Numbered from the stretch's first letter, positions 33,577 to 42,972 are shown. The stretch is DNA of 64,000 nt from Streptosporangium album (GCF_014203795.1 NZ_JACHJU010000002.1:124001-188000); one strand, 5' to 3'. Numbers and translations: made by a program. The notes: generated by a model not told the origin, from the letters alone.

Positions 33577-33945
33577 GTGAGGGGCCGCGCCCACCACGAC
33601 GACGTCGAGCACGTCGGCACGGTCATCCATTCTGCCCACGGGCTGAAGTACGCCACACCTCGGAGTGCGTGGCCAAGAGGTAAGGCTCTCCCCCCACCCG
33701 GCCGCAAGCGCACCCCACACGACCACGTGCTCATCGACAACGTGAACGCGGCCGAGCAGGTCACCGTGGACGTGGAGGCCGAGCTGGCCAAGCTGGATGG
33801 CGGCGGCCGCTGCGTCCGGCCACCACGGAGATGGGCCTACCAGGGGGCTGAGTGCAGAAAATTGGCGACACCATGCCGGTTTGACGGCGTTCCTGACCAC
33901 GATCGCCACCGCAACACCGCCAAGGCGGCCCGGGACTCCCTATAG
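33577..33945 (+). CDS. Uncertain hypothetical ORF
   Basis: 122 codons. The part with protein-like composition is DHVLIDNVNAAEQVTVDVEA then ELAKLDGG; the rest is basic and unlike a folded protein. No start signals. The 33564-33982 interval could equally be non-coding debris at the edge of the resolvase module. Confidence 0.2.
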   Translation: MRGRAHHDDVEHVGTVIHSAHGLKYATPRSAWPRGKALPPPGRKRTPHDHVLIDNVNAAEQVTVDVEAELAKLDGGGRCVRPPRRWAYQGAECRKLATPCRFDGVPDHDRHRNTAKAARDSL

Positions 33946-33982
33946 CTACGGTGAGCCGCAAGGTAGGCGTTGATCCTGTGGT

Positions 33983-34567
33983 TTACCTGGGGTTTTCCGG
34001 GCCGTGGATAATGCGGTGGATGGTGGAGCGTCCGACGCTGTACTCGGTGGCCAGGTCTGCGAGGGACACCTCGCCCTCGGCGTAGCGGCGGCGGATGGAC
34101 CGCCGCGCGGGCTCGGGCAGTTTGGGTTGCTTGCCCTTGAGCTTGCCGTTCTTCTTGGCCAGGGCCATGCCCTCGCGGGTCCGCTGATGCCCGATGTTCG
34201 TTTCGAACTCGGCGACCATGGCCAGGGTCTGTAGGAAGAGCCGGCCGAACGGGTCGTTCCAGTCGTAGACGGATGCGCCGAGGCCGAACAGGACACCGCG
34301 GCCGGACAGGTCGGTGAGGATCTCGTTGGCCTCGGCCATGTTGCGGGCGAACCGGTCGAACTTGGTCACGGTGAACACCGACCCGTCCCAGACTGCGGCG
34401 AGGGCTTGGTCGAGTCCGGCGCGGTTGCGGCGGGTGGTTCCAGAGAATCCGCGGTCGATGTAGATCCGGTCCTGCGGGACGCCGAGCGCGAGCAGCTGTT
34501 CGGTCTGGATGATCACATCTTGTTCGTCGGTCGAGCAGCGGGCGTAGCCGACCCGGGTTCCGTTCAC
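33983..34567 (-). CDS. Serine recombinase (resolvase/invertase)
   Basis: 194 residues from GTG 34567. The catalytic Ser lies in VGYARCSTDEQDVIIQ; then VTKFDRFARNMAEANEIL, FGRLFLQTLAMVAEFET and a C-terminal HTH (VSLADLATEYSVGRSTIHRII) complete a small resolvase of normal length. It would cut and rejoin DNA at short crossover sites. It stands at the left of the mosaic accessory region. Confidence 0.88.
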   Translation of the reverse strand: MNGTRVGYARCSTDEQDVIIQTEQLLALGVPQDRIYIDRGFSGTTRRNRAGLDQALAAVWDGSVFTVTKFDRFARNMAEANEILTDLSGRGVLFGLGASVYDWNDPFGRLFLQTLAMVAEFETNIGHQRTREGMALAKKNGKLKGKQPKLPEPARRSIRRRYAEGEVSLADLATEYSVGRSTIHRIIHGPENPR

Positions 34568-34725
34568 GCCTCCAAGTGTTCCGGATAAGGCCCTTTCATC
34601 GGAACAGTTCGCGGAACACCTATTTTGATCGAATGCTGAACCATTGATCAGGCGAAATGCCCCGTCACTCATGCATGGTTTCCTTCCGTGGCCATGCCGT
34701 TTCCTGTGGTGGACGTGGCTCGGCC

Positions 34726-35409
34726 TCAGGGTTCGCGGGCGCGGAGGTACGCGTCCAGGTCGGCGGCGCCCTTGAGCATGGCGCGGCCCCGGGCGGACAG
34801 GCGGGCCTGCCAGTCGCGCAGGGTCGACTCCAGCGGGGCGACGCCTCCGGCGGAGCGGACCTGAGCGATCAGCGGGGCGATCTGCTCCAGCAGGTAGCCG
34901 CCCCGCCTGAGCTGGTGGGCCAGCCGGACGTCCCGTACGTCGGCCGCGCTGTAGATCCGGTAGCCCGTCTGCGGATCGCGGCGCGGCCGGACCAGCCCGG
35001 CGTTCTCCCATTTGCGCAGGGTGGCAGGGCGGATGCCGAGTCTCCTGGCCAGCGGGCCGATGAACGTGTCGCCGCGCTCCTGCGGCGCGGGCGCCAGATC
35101 GCGGAGCGCGGCTTCGACGGCCTGGAGGGTGCGGCGGTCGTCGAGGAGTTGGCCGTGGCTCTCGTCGATGAGCCGCAGCGCGTCCTCGGTGGCGCCCCGG
35201 TTGACCGCCTGCATGATCGACGTGGCCGTCTGGTGACCGTGCCCGGGCACGAGGGCGAGGAACGCGCGCAGGGCTTGCGCGTGCAGCGGCGTATAGGTGC
35301 GATAGCCGTGGACGGTGCGTTCGGCGGCGGGCAGGATGCCGGCGTCCTCGTAGTTCCTGATCGCCTGGGTGGACAGGCCGTGCTCGCGCGCCAGGTCCAC
35401 TGGCCTCAT
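34726..35409 (-). CDS. MerR-type regulator with two HTH domains (TioE-like)
   Basis: 227 residues from ATG 35409. The first MerR HTH is MRPVDLAREHGLSTQAIRNYEDAGILP; a second, GPLARRLGIRPATLRKWENAGLV..GYRIYSAADVRDV, begins near residue 120. I recall the same two-HTH plan in TioE-type regulators; ordinary MerR proteins have one HTH and a coiled coil. It is divergent from the esterase gene and probably regulates it. Confidence 0.85.
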   Translation of the reverse strand: MRPVDLAREHGLSTQAIRNYEDAGILPAAERTVHGYRTYTPLHAQALRAFLALVPGHGHQTATSIMQAVNRGATEDALRLIDESHGQLLDDRRTLQAVEAALRDLAPAPQERGDTFIGPLARRLGIRPATLRKWENAGLVRPRRDPQTGYRIYSAADVRDVRLAHQLRRGGYLLEQIAPLIAQVRSAGGVAPLESTLRDWQARLSARGRAMLKGAADLDAYLRAREP

Positions 35410-35500
35410 GGATGCATCACCGATTGAAGGTCCGTCGCGATGAGAGCGGGGATTTACAGGGAAAAGTTTACACCGAGTGTTCAGCGATACCGTCGAAGGT

Positions 35501-36667
35501 ATGGATATCAAGGACACGGCCCGGCCGCTCGATGGCGCGGGCGTCTCGGCGTTCCTCCGGTCGCTTCCCGCCAAGCCCCTGCTGCTCGGCCTTGGCGAGG
35601 CCAGGCACTTCGTGGGGGAGCTGGGCGAGTTGCGCAACGAGATCTTCCGGCATCTGGTCGAGCATGAGGGCTACCGGTCCTTCGCCATCGAGAGCGACTG
35701 CCTCAGGGGCCTCGTGGTGGACGACTACATCACGACGGGCGCGGGCACGCTCGATGACGTCATGGAGCGCGGCTTCAGCCACGGCTTCGGCGCGTCCCCG
35801 GCCAACCGCGAGCTCGTGCGCTGGATGCGCACGTACAACGAGGAGCATGACGAAAAGCTCCGGTTCTTCGGCTTCGACGGCCCGCTGGAGTATTGGGCCG
35901 AGAGCCCGCGCCAGGCGCTCACCGCCCTCTACGCCCTCCTCGACGGCCCCCTTCCCTGCACCATGGAAACCCTCGACGCGCTGCTCGGCCCGGACGACCG
36001 GTGGTCGAACGAGGCCACGGCCATGGATCCGTCCCAGTCGATCGGCCAGTCCGCCGACGCCCAGCGGCTGCGCCTGCTCGCCGACGACCTGGTGGCGCTG
36101 CTCGACACGCAGGTGCCGCGGCTGAGCGCGGAGGACAGGGAACAGGCGGCACTGTACGGACGCACCGCCGTCGGCCTGCTCCGCTACCACTACTGGCTGG
36201 CCGACGCCTCCCCGGAACGGTGGACCCGGCTGTCGGCCCTGCGGGACGCGATGATGGCCGCCAACCTGCGTGCCGTCGCCGAGCAAGGCCCGGCCCTGGT
36301 TTTCGCCAGCAACCTTCACCTGCAGCGGAACAAGAGCCTCATGCCGTTCGGCGACCAGACGCTGGAGTGGTGGAGCGCGGGGGCGATCGCCGAAACGCAC
36401 CTGGGCGACCGGTACGCCTTTCTGGCCTCGGCCCTCGGCACGGTCGGCGACGACATTCCGTCCCCGGACACCGTCGAGGGCCTCCTGTCCACGCTCCCGT
36501 GGGACCACTCTCTCATCGACGCCCGCCGCCTGGCCGAGGCCGTCACGAAGCCCGCCCCGCGCATCTCCCACGATTTCGCCTATTTCCCGCTGGACCCGGC
36601 CCAGCTCGACATGATCGACGGCATCGTCTTCCTCAAGCAGGCTGTCAGGCTGAAAAAGCTGGGTTGA
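35501..36667 (+). CDS. Erythromycin-esterase-family protein
   Basis: 388 residues from ATG 35501. LLLGLGEARHFVGELGELRNEI matches the GE.H/GEARH catalytic start of Ere-type enzymes; SFAIESD, RFFGFDGP and FASNLHLQRNK follow in the expected order. Members open macrolide lactone rings or act on unknown esters; resistance cannot be asserted. Divergent from a double-HTH MerR regulator across 90 bp. Confidence 0.85.
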   Translation: MDIKDTARPLDGAGVSAFLRSLPAKPLLLGLGEARHFVGELGELRNEIFRHLVEHEGYRSFAIESDCLRGLVVDDYITTGAGTLDDVMERGFSHGFGASPANRELVRWMRTYNEEHDEKLRFFGFDGPLEYWAESPRQALTALYALLDGPLPCTMETLDALLGPDDRWSNEATAMDPSQSIGQSADAQRLRLLADDLVALLDTQVPRLSAEDREQAALYGRTAVGLLRYHYWLADASPERWTRLSALRDAMMAANLRAVAEQGPALVFASNLHLQRNKSLMPFGDQTLEWWSAGAIAETHLGDRYAFLASALGTVGDDIPSPDTVEGLLSTLPWDHSLIDARRLAEAVTKPAPRISHDFAYFPLDPAQLDMIDGIVFLKQAVRLKKLG

Positions 36668-36909
36668 CAGGCGCGTGCGTGTCAGGCTGTGCTGACACGC
36701 ACGCGCATCAATCACACCATCCATGCCCACCCCTCACCGAAGGCAGCGCCCGGGATCCCCAGGCGGTTGCTGCTGTGCGGACTGGTCCTGCGTTCCGCGT
36801 AATTCGGAGCGGCTAGAGCTCGAAACCGGTGCTTGACCTGGGGAAACGCGTGGAGACACACCGGATGGGCGTTTCTCTAGTCCGCGCACAGGTCCGAGCT
36901 TAGGAAGGA

Positions 36910-38691
36910 TCAGGAGAGAGCAGCGAGCTCGATGATCTGCTGGGGCGCAGCGATACCGAGTTTGGTCAGCAGGTCGCGGTGGACCTTGGTGGGCTCGGTG
37001 CGCTGACGGAAGCGGCCCGCGGGGCCATGGAAGGTACCGATCTGCAGACGGTTGAGGTGACGGCGAATGCTCACCCAGGTGTCGCCGACGGTGTTTTCGA
37101 TGATGCGGACCAGCAGCAGGGCCAGCCAGCACAAGATGACATGGGCGCGGATACGTTCCTCGCGGCGGTGGTAGACGGGCCGCAGATCGATGATCGACTT
37201 CATGTCGCGCCAGCCGCGCTCGACCTGCAAAAGCTGCTTGTAGCCGACGGCGATGTCGGCGGCCGGTAGATGCGGGTCCGAGCAGCGCAGCAGGTATTTG
37301 CCGTCCAGGTTGGCCTCAGCGTTGATCGCGCGGGCGTTGATCCGTAAGCGCCCGCCGGGGGTGGTGCGCAGATAGCGGTTCAGCGCGGGCCTGGCGCTGA
37401 TCTTCCCGCGTAGCTCGGCCCGTTTGATCACGCTCAGCGTGTCGGAGCCGTCGATCAGCTCGCGCAGTTGGGTGATGAGTTGCTCGCGGACGTGGGCGTC
37501 GCGGGCGGCCGCCTCGGGGTTGTGGCAGATCACGAACCGTTCGTGCTCGCTGACCTTGACCTCTTTGATGCGCATGTTCGCGGTGATGTCGGCGTAGCGG
37601 CCCTGCCGCGACAGCGCGGTGGTGATCTCGGGGCTGTCGGAGCGCAGCTTCTCGCCGATGATGTAGTGATGATCGCCCCTGCGCGGGTAGCGGCGGTTGG
37701 CCGCGGAGGCGAACCCGCGGTCGGCCACCCACACGATCTTGGACAGGGTCCAGTCCCGCATGTCGTCCTTGACCTGCCGGATCAACGCTGAATCGGAGGT
37801 GTTGCCCGGCCAGGACCATACCCGGACCGGGATGCCGGAGCGGGTGACGGCCATGCCGATGACGATCTGCGGCAGGTCGTCGCGGGAGTCCTTGGACTTG
37901 CCGTAGGTGCGAAATCCGGCCCTGTCCTGCTCGCCGTCGCCGTCGCCGTCGCCGTCGGATGCGGATGCGGATGCGGATGCGGATGCGGATGCGGGTGGGG
38001 AGACCGGCAGTCCGTGCTCGTCGCGAGCGATCGGCTCGTCGGCCTCGTCGAGTTCGAAGTAGGTGCTGGTGGTGTCGAAGAACAGCAGGTCCACCTCCAG
38101 ATTGAGCTGGTTGGCGACCTGGTTGTAGATCTCGGCCTCCAGTCGTTCGCGGACGTCGTGTAGCCAGTCCATGGCCCGGTAGCAGGCGTCGTCGCTGGTG
38201 GCGGCCAGGCCGTCGATGTGGGCATCGTTGCTGATCCAGTCGGCGGCAGCCAGTTTGGACGACGGAGCCAGGGCGCGGTTGGCGACCAGAGCGAACAGCA
38301 CCCGCTCGGCCGAGACGTCACGGGGCCGGCCGCGGCGGCCCTGCAGGAGCTGGATGAGGATCTGGTCGATGCCCAGCCGGCGCCATATCTGGTCCAGTGC
38401 GTAGGTGCCGCCGTAAGGGCGTGATTCTAGGAACGCCAGGCCGGGGGCCGTGGTGGCGGCCAGTGCTTCGGCCGGGTCCAGCAGCTTGGATAGAGAGGCG
38501 ACCAGCCGGGTGATCGCGGTGCGGTCGAGTTGGTCTTCCCGGCCGAAGCTGTGCAAGATTTTGGGCACGGAGCGACCTGCGACCGGGTCCCACTCGTTGT
38601 GGGCCAGGTGCAGGTAGCGGACTGCCGTGCCGTTCTTGGTCTTCCGGCTGGTGGTCTTCACATACATCGTCTCTAGACGATACCCACCCAA
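36910..38691 (-). CDS. IS1634-family transposase
   Basis: 593 residues. DDE residues are seen in LLFFDTTSTYFE, IVWVADRGFAS and VERGWRDMKSIIDLRPVYHR. The N-terminus YVKTTSRKTKNGTAVRYLHL is typical; ATG 38667 is an alternative start. Between residues 232 and 252 a low-complexity insert of Ala-Ser and Asp-Gly pairs is encoded by hexanucleotide repeats, in frame. Confidence 0.92.
   Translation of the reverse strand: MGGYRLETMYVKTTSRKTKNGTAVRYLHLAHNEWDPVAGRSVPKILHSFGREDQLDRTAITRLVASLSKLLDPAEALAATTAPGLAFLESRPYGGTYALDQIWRRLGIDQILIQLLQGRRGRPRDVSAERVLFALVANRALAPSSKLAAADWISNDAHIDGLAATSDDACYRAMDWLHDVRERLEAEIYNQVANQLNLEVDLLFFDTTSTYFELDEADEPIARDEHGLPVSPPASASASASASASDGDGDGDGEQDRAGFRTYGKSKDSRDDLPQIVIGMAVTRSGIPVRVWSWPGNTSDSALIRQVKDDMRDWTLSKIVWVADRGFASAANRRYPRRGDHHYIIGEKLRSDSPEITTALSRQGRYADITANMRIKEVKVSEHERFVICHNPEAAARDAHVREQLITQLRELIDGSDTLSVIKRAELRGKISARPALNRYLRTTPGGRLRINARAINAEANLDGKYLLRCSDPHLPAADIAVGYKQLLQVERGWRDMKSIIDLRPVYHRREERIRAHVILCWLALLLVRIIENTVGDTWVSIRRHLNRLQIGTFHGPAGRFRQRTEPTKVHRDLLTKLGIAAPQQIIELAALS
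37931..37993. repeat. Hexanucleotide microsatellite inside transposase gene
   Basis: About four TCGCCG units followed by five or six GCGGAT units, encoding on the minus strand Ala-Ser and then Asp-Gly pairs. Because units are 6 bp, copy changes keep the frame. Confidence 0.85.
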
Positions 38692-38820
38692 ACCCGGAGC
38701 TAACGGGGCAATCTGCCCAGGCGTTTCTCTAGGCGATTTCAGGCCGCAGCTCTAGTCACACCATTCTGACCTGCAAGTTTACCCGGTCGGAGTCTCTAGT
38801 GACCGCTAATTACGCGGAAC

Positions 38821-39148
38821 TCGGGAATCGGCGAGGGAACCAATGTGAAGGCGCTGACCTGGGGTGACGCCACTGAGTGACCGGAAAGAGTTGTTGTTCT
38901 GTCCCGTGTGCCGACTGCCGTTGCCCCCTTGACGTTTATCTTGTCTGCCCCCCATGTCAGGTGCACCACCTCGGTACTACCGGCCCGAGTGGCCCTCGCA
39001 GAGCTGATCAACCAGTGCGCGCAGGAGGAAACCGACCCAGAGCGGCATCTGACGGCCTGGGAAACACCCGAAACCCTGGGTCTCCTGGTCTGATGGCCTT
39101 GAACCGGGGAGGAACGGGCGGGCCGCCATCCGGCTACTGTTGCTCCGC
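38821..39148 (+). other. Gap containing the gene-end repeat R1
   Basis: Only a short coding tail is visible: the plus frame ending at 39093 reads LINQCAQEETDPERHLTAWE then TPETLGLLV. Its 3' part is nearly identical to the inverted copy at 42883-42972. No intact gene. Confidence 0.5.
39004..39093 (+). repeat. 90-bp gene-end repeat R1 (inverted partner at 42883)
   Basis: 84 of 90 bases match the reverse complement of 42883-42972. Both encode LINQCA..ETDPER.LTAWE followed by a stop at the same place. The pair encloses the kinase, relaxase remnant and acetyltransferase. Confidence 0.9.
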
Positions 39149-40066
39149 ATGACTCACACCGAGATCGAGATCAGCGCGGGGTTGGTGCGGGATCTGCTGC
39201 GTGACCAGCACCCCGACCTGGCCGATTACCCTTTGCGGCTCGGCGCGCGTGGCTGGGACAACCAGCTATGGCGGCTCGGCGACGACCTCGCCGTCCGGTT
39301 GCCCTGGGCGACGCAGTCTGCGGACGCGCTGCTGCGCAAGGAGCACACTTGGCTGCCCGCTCTTGCCCCACGCCTTCCTCTGCCGGTTCCCGTCCCGCAG
39401 CGCCTCGGCGAGCCCTCCGCGCGGTTTCCGCGCCCCTGGATCGTCACCACCTGGGTGCCGGGCGAGCCGGCCGACCGTGCCCCCGTCACACGCGCAGCGG
39501 AGGCGACCACCGCCCTGGCCGCCTTCCTGACGGCACTTCACCAACCTGCCCCCGATGAGGCGCCCGCCGGCCGGGACCGCGGAGGGCCGCTGGCCGACCA
39601 CTCCGAGGGTTTCGCCAAGCAGCTCGCCTCGGCCACCAAGCTGGGGCTCATCCCCGACCCAGACGCCGTCCGTGCGGTCTGGGAAGACGCCGCCGCCGCG
39701 CCCGACTGGGCCGGCCCGGCGCTATGGCTCCACGGCGACCTGCATCCGGCCAACATTCTCACCGCGGACGGCACCTTCTGCGGCGTGATCGACTTCGGCG
39801 ACCTCTTCGCGGGCGACCCGGCCTGCGACCTCGCCGCCGCTTGGATTCTGCTGCCGGACGACACCGTCGACCGCTTCCATGCCACCTACCAGCCGGCCCC
39901 GGACGCCGCGACCCTGCGCCGCGCCCGCGGATGGGCGGTGGGCCGCGCCCTCAGCGGCATCCTCATCGGAGACGCCGGCGTCCACGGCCGCCCAGGCGGC
40001 AAGCCCACATGGGGCCCACCCGCCCACGCCGCACTGCGACGCCTCATCGCAACGACCCATCGCTGA
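39149..40066 (+). CDS. Aminoglycoside phosphotransferase-family kinase
   Basis: 305 residues from ATG 39149. The kinase-like fold shows the catalytic loop LWLHGDLHPANILT (Asp, Asn) and the metal-binding VIDFGDLFAGDPACDLA. APH-family enzymes phosphorylate aminoglycosides, macrolides or endogenous small molecules; the substrate is not deducible. Sits inside the inverted 90-bp repeats. Confidence 0.87.
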   Translation: MTHTEIEISAGLVRDLLRDQHPDLADYPLRLGARGWDNQLWRLGDDLAVRLPWATQSADALLRKEHTWLPALAPRLPLPVPVPQRLGEPSARFPRPWIVTTWVPGEPADRAPVTRAAEATTALAAFLTALHQPAPDEAPAGRDRGGPLADHSEGFAKQLASATKLGLIPDPDAVRAVWEDAAAAPDWAGPALWLHGDLHPANILTADGTFCGVIDFGDLFAGDPACDLAAAWILLPDDTVDRFHATYQPAPDAATLRRARGWAVGRALSGILIGDAGVHGRPGGKPTWGPPAHAALRRLIATTHR

Positions 40067-40130
40067 TCAATCGCTTCCCCACGCGCTCGAAGACCGTCGC
40101 GCCGGTCCCGGCCATGCTCGGCATGTTGGC

Positions 40131-40202
40131 GTCTACTTGCCTAACGTGCCTTAACGACCTTCATGCGGCTGACCAGCAAGTTCGTTTGACAACCCCAGAT
40201 AA
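40131..40202 (-). repeat. 72-bp repeat, copy A (inverted)
   Basis: The reverse complement begins TTATCTGGGGTTGTCAAACG and ends GTTAAGGCACGTTAGGCAAG. About 90 percent identical to copy B. Copies A and B face each other across the relaxase remnant. No gene lies in 40067-40296. Confidence 0.9.
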
Positions 40203-40296
40203 GACGAGCTCCCGGCCCGGCCGGGGCGATGACCGGGATGCCTCGCGCGCACGCACGTAGCGGCCTCGCGAAACTCGTGAAACACGGTTGGGGTGC

Positions 40297-41885
40297 TCAG
40301 CGGCCGTATCCCTGGCTCGGGCCCTTGAAGGTGATGCCGGGGGTGGGCGGCCGGTAGGTGCGTCCTGGGTCGCGTGAGCGGCGTCGGGCCTCGGTCTGCT
40401 GCTGGGCCTGCTCGCGGCGCCTGCGGGCCAGGGCGGGAGCGGCCGGATCACGGCGAGCCTGGTCCTCACCTCGCTGCCGGGCAGTATCGAGCCGGCGGCG
40501 GTAGTCGGCCTCGGCGGTCAGGACGGCCAGGACCGTTGTCTGCGCGGCCGCGGCGGCGATTCGCGCTTGCAGGTCCTCGGTGCTGAGCAGGCCGTACGGG
40601 CGCTGCGGGTGCGTGACGTGCTCCAGCATGGCGGCCGCGAGGTTGGCCTTGGCCATCTGCTGGATCCGCGCCTGTTCGGCGGCTTCCCGCTCGCGCGCGC
40701 ACCGCGGCGATGGGTTCGGGCTCCTCAGTGATGAGGCGGTCGGCGCGATCGCCCTGCAGGGTCGCGGCGTAGGCGTCCAGGGTGCGGTGCAGTTCCTCGG
40801 CGGGGTTGCGGGGTTCGCCGTGGCGGGCGCGGTCGGCGTCGGACTCCAGCAAGTTGCGCGGCAGGTACAGGTGGGCGCTGAGCCGGTCGCGGGTCATCGC
40901 CGCGTACAACGTGTGCGGGTTCAGGCCCATCCCGTAGATCAGCGCGTGGTCGCTGGTCAGTCCCTGGGCGGCGGCGACCGTCATCGCGGTGCCGTGCGAC
41001 AGGCCGCCGGACGTGATGTACGCGGGCGTCACTCGCTCGGTAACCAGGACCGGCCTGTCCGGGCCCTGCCGGCGCCACTGCACGCTCACCGAACGGTCGC
41101 CGTGGATCGCGACCACGGTGCCCCGGTAACCGTTCAGCACGTCGACCCGCCGTCCCCGGCTCTTGCGGGAGCGGTAGTCGTTGGTCCGCAGCCGCACGTG
41201 ATCGCCGACCGCGAGCGGCAGAGTGCGGCCGCCGGGCAGCCGATACAGCCGGTCAGGGCCGGTCAGTTCCCCAGCCCGGCGGCGGATCGCCCGCGCGGCG
41301 AGGTTGAGCCGTTCGGCATCGGCGTTCGACCCGGCGAGCACCAGGACGGCAGCGAGCTCGTCGTGCGCATCGGCGCGATACGGCGTGCGGGCGGTGTGCC
41401 AGTCGGCCAGTAGCGCGGCCAACGTGTCGCTGGCGTCGCGTCCGGCGTGCACCCGGCCGCCCTGGCTCCACGTGTGCAGCGCTTCGCCGCGGTCGCCAGC
41501 CCGCCACAGCTGCAGCGCCTGGCGTTCGATCGGGTCGACCTGACGCCGGTTCTCCTCCAGCACCAGGCCCTCGACCTGCCGGTGAATTGCGGCGAAGGCA
41601 CCGCCGACACCGACCGCGCGCAACTGCAGCGGGTCACCGATCAGTATGACCTTGGTGCCGGTGCGCTCGGTTTCACGCATCAGGATCGCCAGGGCGCGGT
41701 CGTCGACCATCGCGGCCTCATCGATGACCAGCACGTCGATGCCGTCCAGGCCGGGCCGTTCGGGGTCGGCAATGCACTGTAGCCAGGCGGCGACCGTGCG
41801 CGCGGGTATGCCGCCCTCGGCGCGCCAGATCCACGCGGCGATCTGCCGACCGAAGAAGAGCGGCGCCGAGAGCGGGCCCGGGTGA
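40297..41885 (-). pseudogene. TraA/MobF-type relaxase-helicase, truncated and frameshifted
   Basis: The RecD-like helicase part is readable: LDGIDVLVIDEAAMVDDRAL (Walker B), ILIGDPLQLRAVGVGGAFAA, LEENRRQ, LNGYRGTVVAI, HGTAMTVAAAQGLTSDHALI and YAAMTRDR. Near 40690-40700 the frame shifts, and the C-terminal tail (MAKANLAAAMLEHVTHPQRP) continues in another frame to 40297. The 5' end, with Walker A and the relaxase domain, is missing beyond 41885. It is a leftover of a conjugative plasmid or ICE. Confidence 0.82.
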
Positions 41886-42073
41886 TCGAGATCGCTCAGA
41901 CCCCGCTGGGCGGCGGGATGACGATCCGCCAGGCCGCCGAGTCGTTGAACGTGCAGACCTTCACCCTGAAGGCGTGGCTGAAGGAGGCCGGGATCCAGAT
42001 CGGCCAGGCGAGCATCACCCACGCCGCGGCGCCGATGTCGACCGCGGTTATCTGGGGTTGTCAAGCGAACTAG
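41882..42073 (+). pseudogene. HTH-containing gene fragment
   Basis: 63 codons. MTIRQAAESLNVQTFTLKAW LKEAGI is a clear helix-turn-helix; the end is supplied by copy B of the 72-bp repeat (VIWGCQAN). Probably a truncated plasmid gene whose 5' side abuts the relaxase remnant. Confidence 0.4.
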
Positions 42074-42120
42074 CTGGTCAGCCGCTTGAAGGCCGTTAAG
42101 CCACGTAAGGCAAGTAGGCT
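42048..42120 (+). repeat. 72-bp repeat, copy B
   Basis: Begins TTATCTGGGGTTGTCAAGCG and includes AACTAGCTGGTCAGCCGCTT. Inverted relative to A, direct relative to C at 43086. Confidence 0.9.
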
Positions 42121-42294
42121 GGCCGTCACTGCCGCGCCGGTGGATCGTCGAGAGCTTCATGTCCAGCTGGCTGGAGCGCGCGATGCGAACCGGTGGCAAC
42201 GTCCTGGAGGCCGGCCAGGTGCGCGTCAACGCCACGGGCGCGGGCGAGTGCGGCAGCCCCAGACAAGGGTCCCGTGTTCTATGGTTATGGGCCT

Positions 42295-42858
42295 ATGAGC
42301 CAATTGCGCACGCTATCTGCCACGGAAGTCCCTTCGGAACGACTCCTGCTTCGCAAAGCGCACGATGCCGACCGTGAAGGATTCATCGAGCTCTATACCG
42401 ATCCCGAGGTTCAGGCATACATCGGTGGTCCCCAGCCTCGGAGTGACGTCGAGCAGCGCTTCGATGCAGCAATCGGAACCGCCAACGCGACATCCAGGCC
42501 TGGCAATTATGTCATCGCGGACAACACGACGAACCGACTTATCGGAACATTGATGCTCGCCTGCCGGCCGACCGATCACCCTGGGCATGTCACCGAGGAT
42601 GGCGAGGCACTGGAACTGGGCTATGTACTGCGGCGCAGTGCATGGGGCGCGGGGTTCGCATTCGAGGCCGCAACGGTCGCGTTGCGCGCTGCGGCTGACG
42701 AACTCCCCGACCAGCCGGTCTTGGTCGTGACCCAGACCGCGAACAAGCGATCTCTGAAACTCGCCGCCCGCCTTGGCTTCTGCCCCATCAGCACGTTCGA
42801 GGAGTTCGGCGCTGAGCAGACCCTCTGCACGGCTCCCCTGTCCATGTTCCGAATCTGA
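42295..42858 (+). CDS. GNAT-family N-acetyltransferase
   Basis: 187 residues from ATG 42295. RLLLRKAHDADREGFIELYTDPEVQAYIGG and ELGYVLRRSAWGAGFAFEAA (acetyl-CoA binding motif) with TQTANKRSLKLAARLGF are typical of RimJ/RimL-like GNATs. The substrate is unknown; it may modify a small molecule or protein N-terminus. Lies just inside gene-end repeat R2. Confidence 0.85.
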   Translation: MSQLRTLSATEVPSERLLLRKAHDADREGFIELYTDPEVQAYIGGPQPRSDVEQRFDAAIGTANATSRPGNYVIADNTTNRLIGTLMLACRPTDHPGHVTEDGEALELGYVLRRSAWGAGFAFEAATVALRAAADELPDQPVLVVTQTANKRSLKLAARLGFCPISTFEEFGAEQTLCTAPLSMFRI

Positions 42859-42882
42859 TCTCAGCATCCAACACAGCGGCCC

Positions 42883-42972
42883 TCAGACCAGGAGACCCAG
42901 GGTTTCAGGTGCTTCCCAGGCCGTCAGCTGCCGCTCGGGGTCGGTTTCCTGGTGCGCGCACTGGTTGATCAG
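42883..42972 (-). repeat. 90-bp gene-end repeat R2 (inverted partner of 39004)
   Basis: Reverse complement matches 39004-39093 at 84 of 90 positions, encoding LINQCAHQETDPERQLTAWE then APETLGLLV and a stop. Upstream the two copies diverge at once, so only the gene end is shared. Confidence 0.9.

Larger units (their letters stand above)
36792..38820 (-). mobile_element. IS1634-type element, ends not certain
   Basis: A transposase of the IS1634 type fills 36910-38691. Candidate ends are the 13-bp inverted pair GTTCCGCGTAATT (36792-36804) and AATTACGCGGAAC (38808-38820). A shorter pair is CTAGAGCT (36813) and AGCTCTAG (38748), and the direct repeat GGCGTTTCTCTAG flanks the gene near 36868 and 38719. 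No target duplication was found next to any of them. Confidence 0.6.
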
